Assembly (NCBI GenBank): GCA_029216955.1 | Contig: JANAVB010007000.1 | Location: 967,501 to 1,031,500, forward strand | Origin: Iris pallida | Lineage: Eukaryota; Streptophyta; Magnoliopsida; Asparagales; Iridaceae | Reading direction: 5' to 3' | DNA length: 64,000 nt | In this document: in pieces, positions 45,185 through 57,800 of the stretch | Layout of the letters: each line of letters opens with the position of its first letter | Numbering within the stretch: position 1 is the first letter of the stretch | Made by a program: the position numbers and the translations under genes | The notes under the pieces: generated by a model | What the model was told of the DNA's origin: nothing | The model's input: only the letters and a program-made list of their open reading frames with translations | The model's database searches: none

Positions 45185-45470
45185 GTTGGGAGGATCTCCT
45201 CTAGAGGCTGAAGGTTGGGAGTTCAGCTAGATTTGGAGCTTGTTAGAAGAATGAAGATTGACAACACTATAATTGAAGGAGACAGTAAAGTCATCATTGA
45301 TGCTATTAACCACAAAACAATGGATATCCCATGGCGAGCACGTCACGCAATTGAAAAAGCAAGAGAGGCTTTCAATCAGATTCCTGGAATTTCATTCAAT
45401 TTCATCCCGAGAAGAGCTAACATGGTCCTTAGCCGCACAAGCTTACTAGTTACAGTAAAAATAAAAATAG
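45185..45470 (+). pseudogene. RNase H-like fragment
   Basis: The plus strand encodes IIEGDSKVIIDAINHK, then IPWRARHAIEKARE and FNFIPRRANMV. This matches the plant RNase H-like domain found in LINE remnants and reverse-transcriptase-like genes (the DSK and RxAN blocks). No start codon or upstream domain is present and the catalytic set is incomplete, so it is called a fragment. Confidence 0.75.
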
Positions 45471-45578
45471 GAAGAACAAATGCTTCTAAGTCACGAAATG
45501 AAAACGCATGATTTTTTTTTTATTCCACACAATCGACGGAGACTGTCTACTGGATGGCGATGGTGGATGGCGATGGTG

Positions 45579-45794
45579 GAGTCCATTTTTGTTCACTCAC
45601 TAAAACTAAAATGTTTGTTCACCCTCCAAATAAAAAAAAAATTGACACGTGTCAAATCCTTTAGTCAAAACCACTTTGAATGTTTACAAAACCACTTCCA
45701 AAGTGGTTTATGTTGAATGAATCTGACACATGTCAATTCTTTATTGGAGGGTGAACAAATAATCTAGTTTTTGTGGGTGAACAAAAATGAACTC
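45579..45794. mobile_element. Mutator-type MITE, copy B
   Basis: Same family as 19867-20079: ends GAGTCCATTTTTGTTCAC and GAGTTCATTTTTGTTCAC read inward. The 9-bp flanks GCGATGGTG (45570-45578) and GTGACGGTG (45795-45803) agree at seven of nine positions. It lies just downstream of the kinase stop codon. Confidence 0.8.
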
Positions 45795-45850
45795 GTGACG
45801 GTGATCCGCTTGGAGTGGTCAAAGGACTGGCGACTTCATTACTCTTATGT

Positions 45851-48800
45851 TCAGTATGAAGAATTCTCGGCACCCTTCAGCTGTTCCAGTGTTGCCAAGA
45901 CCTCACGCATACTGGGCCGGAGATTCGCATCACTGTGAAGGCACTGCGAGGCAAGCTCAAACACGGCACGAGCCTCGTCCCTGGGGTACTGCCCTTCCAT
46001 TTTCGAGTCCATGAACCAGGATAGCTTCCCCCTCCTACTAAAACGGAGGTCCGCCCAGTCCGACGGACTTATCATGCCTAGTTTTGCATGGTCAAAAAAA
46101 GTTCGGCCGGATAGAAGTTCCAGTAGCACAACTCCAAAGCTGTACACATCAACCTTTGCTGAGAGAAAGCCTGAGATTTTTGCCAGGGTTGGAAGTTAGA
46201 AGCTATGGCCTCGTTTGGTACACTGTAATGTAATCGTAATCGTTTTGCGATTACAATTACATTACAATGAACCAAACGGGGTCCAAGTCTTAGTGAATGA
46301 TAACGGTTCAAATTGCGTAAATTAAAAAGAGCTGCGCTGCCTTGGCAATGCTCAAGGGCTCGACATATGAGGAAAAGATGCATGGATGACATTTACACAT
46401 CAAAATTCCTTTTAATAAAAACAGTTAATAGTCGGTCATAAAGAACCTAGAAAGTGACAAAGACTGAATAGTGATGGGCGAAGTGATAACAGCTTCCATG
46501 GATGGATATCATTGACAGGCCAAGTTTAATTTGTCGGTGAGGCATGGCTGGAAGAGTGCTACCAAAATTTGTAAGTTACCTGAACATATAATAAGGTGGT
46601 CCTAGTGTTTGGCTTGATGGAGTGTCACACACGGAAGTACTGGGTAAGGTGCAGGAGTCACTGGCATAAAATCGGATTTTAGAAATTGGCTAGTAATTCG
46701 TTTAGCTGCTGTTCCTTGGGAAGAAAATTGCAAATTGATGGAAATCAGTAGAATATCACAAACAGAAACATTAGGTATGTTCCATACACAGTGCTAGAAA
46801 TAATATCTATGTAAATGATAACAGTTTCTATAAAAATTATCACTCAAAACACTGAAAGCAAATGTAACTATCATAACAACAATCATGAACGGTGCTGTCA
46901 AAAACATGCCATCACAATTAAGCAAAGATAGCATACCTGTTGCAACATATTCTGGAGCAGCATATCCGTAGGTACCAATGACCTCTATGACCTCTGTATA
47001 TACAGGGGGACCAGATCTCGCCAAGCCAAAACCCGAAAGTTTTGCATTGAATTCCTACACTTGTAAACAACAAGAGAAGGTATTAGGTATATACGGGAAC
47101 TGCCAAGAAGAAATCTCTAAGGGGGCGTTTGGTACGCGGTATTTTTTTTTATTCCCGAAAAAATTTAAGATGGGAATCTATTACCACGTTTGTTTGACTT
47201 ATAAAAAATTTATTCCCGGGAATTATAAATACCCGGATAAATAGTTTACCCACAAAACATGGGAATTCTATCCCTGGAGAATAGGTGGGTATTTTTTTTT
47301 TTGTCCGGGAAAAAAAAATTGTCTAAATTTTTTTCTTCTTTTTTGATCAATTTTGATTAGTTTTGAAATTTTTTTTTTTGTCGTTTTTATCGCTTTTTTG
47401 TCATTTTTTGTCGTTTTTACCAATTTTTTGTCGTTTTAAGCGATTTTTTGTCGTTTTTATCCATTTTTTGTCTTTTTGTCACTTTTTGATTATTTTTTGT
47501 CGTTTTAATCGTTTTTTTTTGTCGTTTTTACCAATTTTTTGTCGTTTTAAGCGATTTTTTTGTCGTTTTTATCCATTTTTTGTCTTTTTTGTCACTTTTT
47601 GATTATTTTTTGTCGCTTTTATCGCTTTTGTCATTTTTTGTCGTTTTTACCATTTTTTTTTGTTTTAAGCGATTTTTTGTCGTTTTTTTTTCCATTTTGT
47701 CTCTTTTTTTTGTCTTTTTTGTCACTTTTTGATTATTTGTTGTCGTTTTTACCCAATTTTTGTCCTTTTTGTCGTTTTTTTTTGTCAATTTTTGGTCATT
47801 TTACTGATTTTATGGCGTTTTTTGTCATTTTTGTCGCTTTTACCGATTTTGTCCTTTTTTTGGTTATTTTGTGTCGTTTTAACCGATTTTTTGTCCTTTT
47901 TGTCGTTTTTATCGATAATTTTTCGTTTTTGTCGCTTTTTGGTTATTTTTTGTCGTTTTAACCGATTTTTTGATTGTTTTTAACCTTTTTTGTCGTTTTT
48001 AACCGATTTTTTTGTCCTTTTTTGTCTTTTTAACCGATTTTTTGTCATTTTTTGTCGTTTTAACCAATTTTTTGTTGTTTTTTTATCGTTTTTTGCCACA
48101 TTTTTGGTTTTTTTGTCGTTTTTTACCGATTTTATGTCTTTTTTTCGTGTTTTGGTTATTTTTGTCGTTTTTACCCTTTTTTTGTTATTTTTTGTCGTTT
48201 ATACATTTTTTTTTCGTTTTTTGGTCATTTTTGTCGTTTTAACCGATTTTTTGTCATTTTTCATCGTTTTTGTCGTTTTTGTCGTTTTTACCATTTTTTT
48301 CGTTTTTACCGATTTTTTGTCGTTTTACCGGTTTTTTTATATTTGTTCATTTTTTTTCGTTATTATTATTATTTATTTTTTTCCCGGGAATATTTATATT
48401 GTCACCAAACATGGGAATGTAATTTTCCAGGAAATTTAATTCCTTAGAATTTGATTCCCGGGAATATAGAATTCCTGGTTATATAGTATTCCGCATACCA
48501 AACGCCCCCTAAAGGTTTACCAGCTCTTTGTTCAACATACCGAGTCGAGAAGTATATTTGAACAATTCAGATCTGGATGTATAACTTGCCTTTCAGCACC
48601 ATGCAAAAATGAGAGTCCCTTAGCAACGCCAATAGCTATTTTCATTCTTGTGGCCCAACAAAGAGACGGGCCTTCTAAGAATGAGCAAAAGTGAAAAGTT
48701 ACAGAACATATAATACTCACATAAGCACATAAGGGGAAAAAAAAAAAACTTTAGTGTAGAGATTGCTTCTAGGATCATTTAGTTTAAAGGCTGTTGTTCT

Positions 48801-51800
48801 TTCTTTCCATATGATATTTAAACAATGGTTTGCAGTATCGGATCCGATATGGCCAATACCGATACGGTTTGGCATGTTCCGATCCGATATCGATACCAAC
48901 CGATAGCAATATTGGGGACATCTTTTTCAGTCAATTCGACAAAGGTTGTAAAAGAAGAGAACTTTTATTTCGTAGGTAGCCAATTGGCAAGGGTGACTAC
49001 TATTTCCTTCAATACCAAAATTACTAAGACACAACACAAGAAATACTTAAAATTATGTCTAAATGTATAAAATATTTTTTTCTAAAATTTTAGTAATTTA
49101 TTGATAATTATTTGCTTTTTGATAAAAAAAAAATCGATACTCTGATCTGAAACTGCCGATATCGCAGATCATAATACTCATAGGAAGGGTCCGATATTGA
49201 TTATGATACAAATACTGCAAACGTTGATTTAAACTTGAAATAATAGCAAAATATCATAAATTCTAATAATTCATCAACGATGAGATACTTATAGCTCCAA
49301 GACAAGATATTAGAGATGTATCTCAATCCCGTATGAATTCCTATATTTTAAAAGAAAATTTCCTCTAGTCAAAAACTAATAACAAGAACAACAAAGCAGA
49401 TTCGGGACTATTTATGAGACCATTCAAATTAGATTTGTTCGAAATTTTAGTTATTTTAGGATTCTTCTAGATAAACATTTAATTGATAGTTAGCTGAAGC
49501 TTATTTTGGGCTTATCCCAAAATATGGTTATGCTTGTAATCATTTTATTTGGCTTTATCACATAGTTTCGTGTATAAAGGCATGAAGAGTTGAAAAAACA
49601 TGAAGAGTTGATTGAAGAATAATTCAGAAATTTACTTTTGAGTTTGTATTGTACAATGTCAGAACCCTAGAGTGGATCTATCTTGTCTTGTTTTTTATCG
49701 CACATCATTCAAAATACAGGTAATATCCATTCATTACAAGTCCATTGTTATCTTTTATATTTTTGTTATAATTATTTGTGATAAATTAATAGTAATTGAT
49801 TGTTCACAAATTTACTAAAGCTTTCACATCCCATTTGTCGTAAAATTCTAAATTTAATATTATAAATTAGGTAATCCTATTTCCTTTGGGTCTTGTCCGA
49901 CATCAAATTGGTATCTGTAAACCCCCCAAAAAATTTACTATTTTATTGTTTGTTATTACGAATTATTTTTATCTAGGTTAAATTGAGTATGTGTTAACTC
50001 ATTCGTATTTATTTTGTATATGCTTAGTGTTCATTTTTAAAACTTCTAAAATTTTTAATATTTATTTTTATACGTAAATAATTATATACAATTCTCATAA
50101 AATATATTTTTCATATGTACAAATTTTATTATTGTGATATATTAGCATTTGTTTTCATTTTATTAGAATTATTTTTTATTTTATTTAGTATTATATGTTA
50201 TAAATAAGGTTTGTAAAAAGAAAAAAACAAATATATTGGAATTCTTAAATCTTTTTTTTCTTTCCTTTTCCTTATTCCTAGCTTAAGCCAGCGCACCTAT
50301 GCCGACAACCCTTCCTCCATCTTTAGTAAATTAGAATCCTCTTCAAATCTTCCTCCATCAAAGCCCTTTAATTCCCATTAATCCCTTCCTAATAGAGCCA
50401 TTCAATGCCTAGCCAAATATTGTAGTAATTCCCAATGTGGGAATTTATTCCCTATTGTAACGCATCTTATTTCGAAAAACTTCCACACACTCCAAATTCC
50501 AACACGCCCCTGAGCCTCGCCACACTTCGACGACCCACCTCGGGCAACCACGACAGCCGCTGCCGCCAAGGCAGCCGTCTGGACAGTAGAAATTTTGTAT
50601 GCATCCCTTACATAATCATCTACCAATCCTTTCAAGTAGAAATTTTGTTTTCTGTTTTGAATCGAGTGAAAATCGATTCCAAGTTGCAAAAAAGCTGTGT
50701 TAAAAATTAGTCACAAAACCAGTCCAAACCACAGTATTTGAAGCTATTTTTCTTCCAAAATATTATATATTTAAAAATTCTATTTGAACAGACATGCAGC
50801 CTATATATCCAAGATTATTTTCCTTCAAACAATTTTAATTCATTTGATTTTAATCTCCATTTAATTCTGTTTGAACATGACAAAAAAACATGTTTTCAAA
50901 ATTCACCGATATGAGATTGGTTCCGTCAAACCGGACCGCCTCGACACGTGTTGTTTGCATCGAAAGGTGGACGTGTCGGATTCGACGGAACTCAAATCGG
51001 TCGCATGTATACGACGAATTTGACTCGTATCCGTCGAAAAACTACCGTATCGGCCTTTCCAAAATTTGCTAATTAGTTTGTACACACTTGTCATGTCGCA
51101 ACAAAATTTGTGTCGTTGGAATCGCAGCATCGCACTGGTCCTGCGACCCAAGTTTCGTCAGTTCTAAGAACGTTGACCGGAACGCCGTTTTGCGGGCCCC
51201 GCGGTCCTGCTTAACGGACGATTTTGATTTCAGCTCATCGAAATCCAATTTTGGACATACCATTGAGTTCGTATCGTCGTTCTGGTCTCGTGGACATATA
51301 ATTTGCTGAATTTAGAGAACTTTAATTCTGGTACATTTTTCGATGCGAAGTAGGTCCAACGGCGGATCCCGTTTTGACCCGAAACTGCTATTTTTGTCCC
51401 TTGTGTCCAAATTGGACTTATGGATAGGCTATTTTAGCTTTCTCACTCATTCGAACGATGGTGATGTTTATTTCAGCATCCGGAGATGTTCGTTCGGATT
51501 CCATCTTTTCTGCAACGATTGACTTGTCGAGTTCACTACCTGGATATTTTCTTGCCACTACTCAGGATCCAGGCAAATATACCTTGCTATTTTACTATTA
51601 TTTATTATTCTTTTTCAGCATGTTACAATTATGTTTTGATATTATTCATACTCCTGTTTAGATAAAATTATGCGACCAAGCTATACTTGGGTGCAAATGA
51701 GTATATTAGTCATTTACGTGTCTAGTCTTTATTTTATGCATATCGACTTAGTATTTGTAGTGCCCCGTCCCTACATCGTGCCCCGTACTTGTCCACGGGG

Positions 51801-54800
51801 TGCGCGAGAAAGGAACACTGTCGCTATCGATTCGGTCGGGACCGATAGGTCGGGACCGGCCGAGTCGATCGAACGGGAACGGTTGAATTAAGATCCATTC
51901 CTCGTTATGGAATGTCTTCTTCGGAACCAAGTCCCATATTCAGCGGGTTGCGCCTCGAGGATTGGCTCTGCGGCTGAGTCGGGAGAGACCTCCCGTTGCT
52001 CTGCTTTTCACGCCGCTTGCGTTGGTTTTGGCTTTGTTTTCTGAATGCGTTTCGTGAATGTTTTCGATGGTTTTCATGGCTTGCATTTCGAACTCGCATT
52101 TCCTATCGAACTCCTTGAATAATGCAGTGTTCTAATCGGTTGCTTGTGCGATTTCAGGTAATCGCGTAGGCGACGTCTAGCGCGACCAACAAGTTCCCTC
52201 GCCAAGGTAAACTCAAGGTGAGTGGCTGACCCTTCTCTTCTCGACCCCCTTCTTAGGCAAAGTCGATAGTGTTGTTGCGAATGAAAAGATAAATGCAAGT
52301 GCACGAACACGAATGAATGAGCAAGTTCTCAAAAGAAAATGTAGGCTATGTCTTAACAACTAAAAATATGTCTTTGCACGGTCATGGACAACTTGTCGAC
52401 AAGGTGAGCGTTTTCTCCGCACGGCAACCCGAGGCCACGGGACCGTTGCGGGCATAGGGAAACAAATAATTAGCTGTGCTGGGCACGGGTTAGGCGAGGA
52501 CTTGCAGCGGGGCTCGCTACTCACGCTGAAAGGACCTCGTCTAACAAAAGCTAGAGGAGTCCACGATGGCTCTGGGAGTCAGTGACCAACACACGAAATA
52601 TTGCACTTGGTATGGAAATGATAACAATTGACAGGGAAGAACATGGTAAGTTTCATAAGGCGCGACGCGGTCCGCCGGGGTAAGTTTCAACGTAAAAGTT
52701 CACTATGCTTGTCATTACTTGTTTGGAAATTCATTTGGATGGCTAGAAACATTCATACTCTAATGTCATATAAACTCTTCAACCAAATGAGAGCTTGGAA
52801 TTTAAATAGCCACGCACCAGTACAAAGTGTAATGTACTGATCCTCGCTCTCCAACGCAGGTACCCCGAACCACGAAGGGCGTGCCAACTAGAGCTCAAGG
52901 CGGCGTGAACTCTTTTGAAGCCTTGTCCGTGTGAAGGCTTGTTTTCTGGATTTCCTTTTGAAGAAGACCGCACATCAGTCCAAAGAAAAATGACGACTCG
53001 ACTTCCCGCCATAGCAGGTGGAAATATGTTTTGGTTTTTACTTGTATAAAAGGGTGTAATGTATGGAACGACTATCTCATCGGCGTTCATTTTTGTAAGT
53101 CGAAGTCATGTTGTAGCCCGCGCGGCAATGATTGTAAAAAGAAGTCTATGTAAAGTTCATATTATCAATGAAAAGTCTATTTCCATTTCAAATGTGTTAT
53201 TCAATCTCTCTGCGTACTCTAATTTGATGTTGTGTTTCGGATAACCTTATGACTATGCCTTGTGCGAACGCAACTTAGGTTCGCACGGCATCACGCCCGG
53301 GGGACGACTATCGATTCGACGGAATCGGGGCGTGACATAATGGTATCAGAGCACGGCCTTACATCCTTTGGCCTCGCGTCTAGAGTTTCAAACCTTTGAC
53401 CACGCAACGATGAGATAAGTTGTTCCATACAATGAGTCCGTAATAATTTGAGACTGATGCGTTGCCTTCGTATCGCAGAAGTGGCGGAACCCACGGCCGA
53501 GCAAGAACAGAGCGCTTCCAGCGGCTCTAGTAGCTCGCATCGTCCGCAGGCCGGACCTTCTAACGATACCATCGAAAGGATGCTGCGCATGATGGAGGCG
53601 CAGCGGAACCAGTCCGAGGACCGACATCAACGAGTAGAGGAACGACAGGCCCAGTTCGAAGCTCGCTTCGACGCGCACATCAAACTTCAACAAAAGCAGA
53701 TGGATACCCTGCAGCAGATCGTCCAGACGTTTGCGGCCAACGGAAATTCTGCGACGGCACCTACCGTCACCGTACCTACTACCACCGTGCCGGCGATTCC
53801 ACCCATTGAAGTCGACACGGCGGAGCCCGAGCTTCAACCAGCGGCACCAAAGAAGTACAACTTCGAAGTGTCAGAATTCAAGAAGGCGTGTCGCACCTCC
53901 TTCAGCGGCACCGAGGGTCCTTCCATGGCGATCGACTGGCTGGAAGAACTAGAAGACCACTTCGAGCTTCTCGGCATCGAAGATTCAAAGCAAGTCGCCT
54001 GCGCACAACTTCAACTACGGTTGAACGCGCACGACTGGTGGGCCGTGCGCAAACGAGCGATTCGACCGGACAACACTACCGCGCCGATCTCTTGGGCCAC
54101 GTTCCGCAAGGCCTTTGAACTCGAGTACCTTCCGTCTGCCGTTCGCCAAGCAAAGGAAAACGAATTCATGTCATTGAAGCAGGGGAACAGGACCGTGCAG
54201 CAGTACGCCGCAGAGTTCAACAAATTGTCCAAGTTCGCTGGTGCGTTTCTGCCTACTGAAGAGTGCCGCGTGCGACGGTTCGAAGTGGGACTGCGACAAT
54301 CTATTGGTGCGCATGTCGGCGTCCCGGAGTACAAGACCACGGGCGAGGCTCTGAATCACGCTCTCCGTCTTGAGAGCCTGCATCCTTCCAGTGCTGACGA
54401 CGTTGTGCGCAACTCCAATCACAAACGTCCTAGCCATATGGGAGGCAACAACGACGCGTCAAAGCGTCCAAATAACGGCGGCTACAAGGGTGAGAAAACG
54501 ATACCTAAGTGCACCAATTGCGGGCGACTTGGACACCGTGAAGTCCACTGCTGGCACCGCAACGTTGAATGTTTCGCTTGCGGACAGAGGGGTCACACGG
54601 CTCCAAATTGTCCAAGCTTTCGTCAAACTCGTAACACCCCGCCCCAACAACACCGACAAGAGAATCGAGGACAGGCGCCTCGACCTCCTCCGCCCACTCA
54701 TCCCGCACCGCAAAATGGCCGAGACCGTCGCCCTAACCCTCAGGGCCGCGTCTATGCCATGACTCGAGATGAAGCAATGGAATCAGACACCGTAGTGACA

Positions 54801-57800
54801 GGTATACTAAAATTCAATAATGTGCCTGCTCGTGTGTTATTTGATTCAGGTGCTTCACATAGTTTCATATCGGCGGACTTTGCCGCCGAGCACAAATTCC
54901 CTGTAATATCATTAGATCTCGACCTTAGCGTAAGCACGCCTTCGGGCACACCAATTCTCACAAACTTAGCTTGCGCCGGCGGGATTATCTGTATCGGCGG
55001 TCAAAAGATCGGTCTGAATGTGATAGTTCTAGATATGAAGGACTTCGACATCATTCTGGGAATGGATTGGCTCGGGCCGTGCAACGCAACCATAGACTGT
55101 GCTGAAAAGAGGGTCACATTCCGCATGCCTGGAGTGCCTGAATTCTGCTACTCGTGTGGTGAGGCGTCGCCGACCTGCATGGTGATCTCCGCAATTTCTG
55201 CTCGACGGATGCTGCATTCCGGGTGCGAAGGCTATCTAGCTTCCGTTCGAGACATGCGACAGGATGGTGCAAACGCTGGTCAGACCGACGTTGTGGCAGA
55301 ATTCCCAGACGTGTTCCCGGACGAGCTACCCGGTATGCCGCCCGATCGAGAAATAGAGTTCACCATCGACACATTCCCCGACACCCGTCCGATCTCGAAG
55401 GCCCCGTACAGAATGGCTCCTGCAGAATTGAAAGAATTGAAGGCACAACTTCAGGAATTGCTCGACAGAGGGTTTATCCGTCCGAGTGTCTCACCGTGGG
55501 GTGCGCCCGTGCTATTCGTAAAGAAAAAGGATGGATCGATGCGACTCTGCATCGACTATCGAGAATTGAATAAAGCCACCGTCCGAAACAAATACCCCCT
55601 GTCCCGTATCGACGACTTGTTCGACCAGCTCCAAGGTGCAACCGTGTTTTCAAAGATTGATCTGCGATCGGGTTATCACCAACTCAAAGTCAAGCCAGAT
55701 GACGTGCCGAAGTCTGCCTTCCGCACTCGTTATGGCCACTACGAGTTCTTGGTAATGCCGTTCGGTCTGACAAACGCCCCTGCCGTCTTCATGGATCTAA
55801 TGAATCGGGTGTTCCGTCCGTTCGTTGACAAGTTCGTAGTAGTCTTCATCGACGACATTCTCGTCTACTCGAAGGATCGAGCGCAACATGCAGAGCATCT
55901 GCGGACGGTACTCCAAACCCTTCGAGAGAATCAGTTGTATGCGAAGATGAGCAAGTGCGAATTCTGGCTGGACAGCGTCTCATTCCTTGGGCACATCATC
56001 TCCGCCGCGGGCATCGCAGTCGATCCAAAGAAAGTCGAGGCAGTTGCTGATTGGAAACGGCCCGCATCAGTTAGCGAAATTCGAAGCTTCCTAGGCTTGG
56101 CGGGATACTACCGACGCTTCGTGAAGGACTTCGCGAAGATCGCATCGCCGTTGACTCGCCTCACCCAGAAAGGAGTCGCGTTCAAGTGGTCAGACGACTG
56201 TGAAGCTTCCTTCCAGGAGCTCAAACAACGGCTCGTTTCGGCCCCGATACTTGCTCTTCCTGAAGGGACGGAGGGATTTCAAATCTTCAGCGATGCTTCT
56301 GGCCAGGGCTTGGGGTGTGTGCTCATGCAGCGGGATAAGGTGATATCTTTTGCTTCCCGGCAGTTGAAGCCGCACGAGAAGAACTACCCCACGCACGACC
56401 TAGAACTAGCGGCAATTGTGTTCGCGTTGAAACTGTGGCGTCACTATCTCTATGGCGTGGCGTGCAGGATTTATACGGACCACAAAAGCCTCAAGTATCT
56501 CTTCACCCAGAAAGAACTGAATTTGCGGCAGAGGCGATGGCTCGAACTAATCAAAGACTATGACTTATCAATCGACTACACGTCGGGCAAGGAAAATGTG
56601 GTAGCGGATGCGCTGAGCCGAAAGTACTTAGCTTCATTATGCATCAACGATCGACTGCTGCGTGACTTAGAAGGAATGGGCATTGAACTTCGAGTTCGTT
56701 TCAGAGACGTGAAACTGGCGCAACTGCGGGTGGAACCAAGCCTACTGGAGAGGATCAAGTCTGCACAGAAGGACGACCCCTACCTGGAGAAGATGCGGAA
56801 GCTGATATCGACAGGAAAAGCGTCTGACTTTGCAGAGGACGAGTCGGGAGTGTTGCGCGTGAAGGGACGGCTATGCGTACCGGACGACGTAGAACTTAGA
56901 AAGGAGATAATGACGGAGGCACACTATGCAAAATATTCCTTGCATCCTGGCAGCACCAAGATGTATAAGGACCTCCGCGTTGTCTTTTGGTGGCACGGCA
57001 TGAAGAGGGACGTAGCGCTCTTTGTGTCAAAATGTATGGCCTGTCAGCAAGTCAAAGCCGAGCACCAGCGACCGGGCGGGAAGATGCAGAACCTTGCCAT
57101 TCCAGAGTGGAAATGGGATCACATCACTATGGACTTCGTTGTTGGCTTGCCGAGGACGCCACGGGGAAATGACGCCGTCTGGGTCATCGTCGATCGACTA
57201 ACCAAGTCAGCGCACTTTATCGCCATCAAAGTTACTTGGAGCGTCGACCGCCTTGCTCAGATATATCTTGATGAAATAGTTCGGCTGCACGGGGTCCCAG
57301 TTTCTATCGTCTCGGATCGGGATGGACGGTTCGTAGCACGTTTCTGGAGTAGTCTACATTCAGCACTGGGGACTAAGTTGAAGTTCAGCTCAGCTTATCA
57401 TCCTCAGACTGACGGCCAAACAGAGCGGGTGAACCAAATTCTCGAAGACATGTTGCGACTCTGTGCTATCGACTTGAAGTCAAGTTGGGACGTCCATCTA
57501 CCGCTGGCCGAGTTTGCATACAACAACAGCTATCAGTCCAGCATCCAAATGGCGCCGTATGAAGCTTTGTACGGCCGGAAGTGTAGATCGCCCATTTGCT
57601 GGGATGAAGTCGGGGAACGACAGATACTTGGTCCGGAGCTGGTGGAGCAGACTGTGCAGAAGGTCAAGTTGATACGTGAAAGATTGAAGATAGCACAAAG
57701 CCGGCAGAAAAGCTATGCCGACACGCACCGACGCCCCCTCGAGTTCTCGGAAGGCGACCATTTATTCCTGAAGGTGATGCCTATGCGTGGAGTTTTCCGG

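Noticed and set aside
47363..48439. Phe/Leu-rich frames resembling multi-pass membrane proteins
   Set aside because: They are translations of the T-rich minisatellite and all overlap in different frames.
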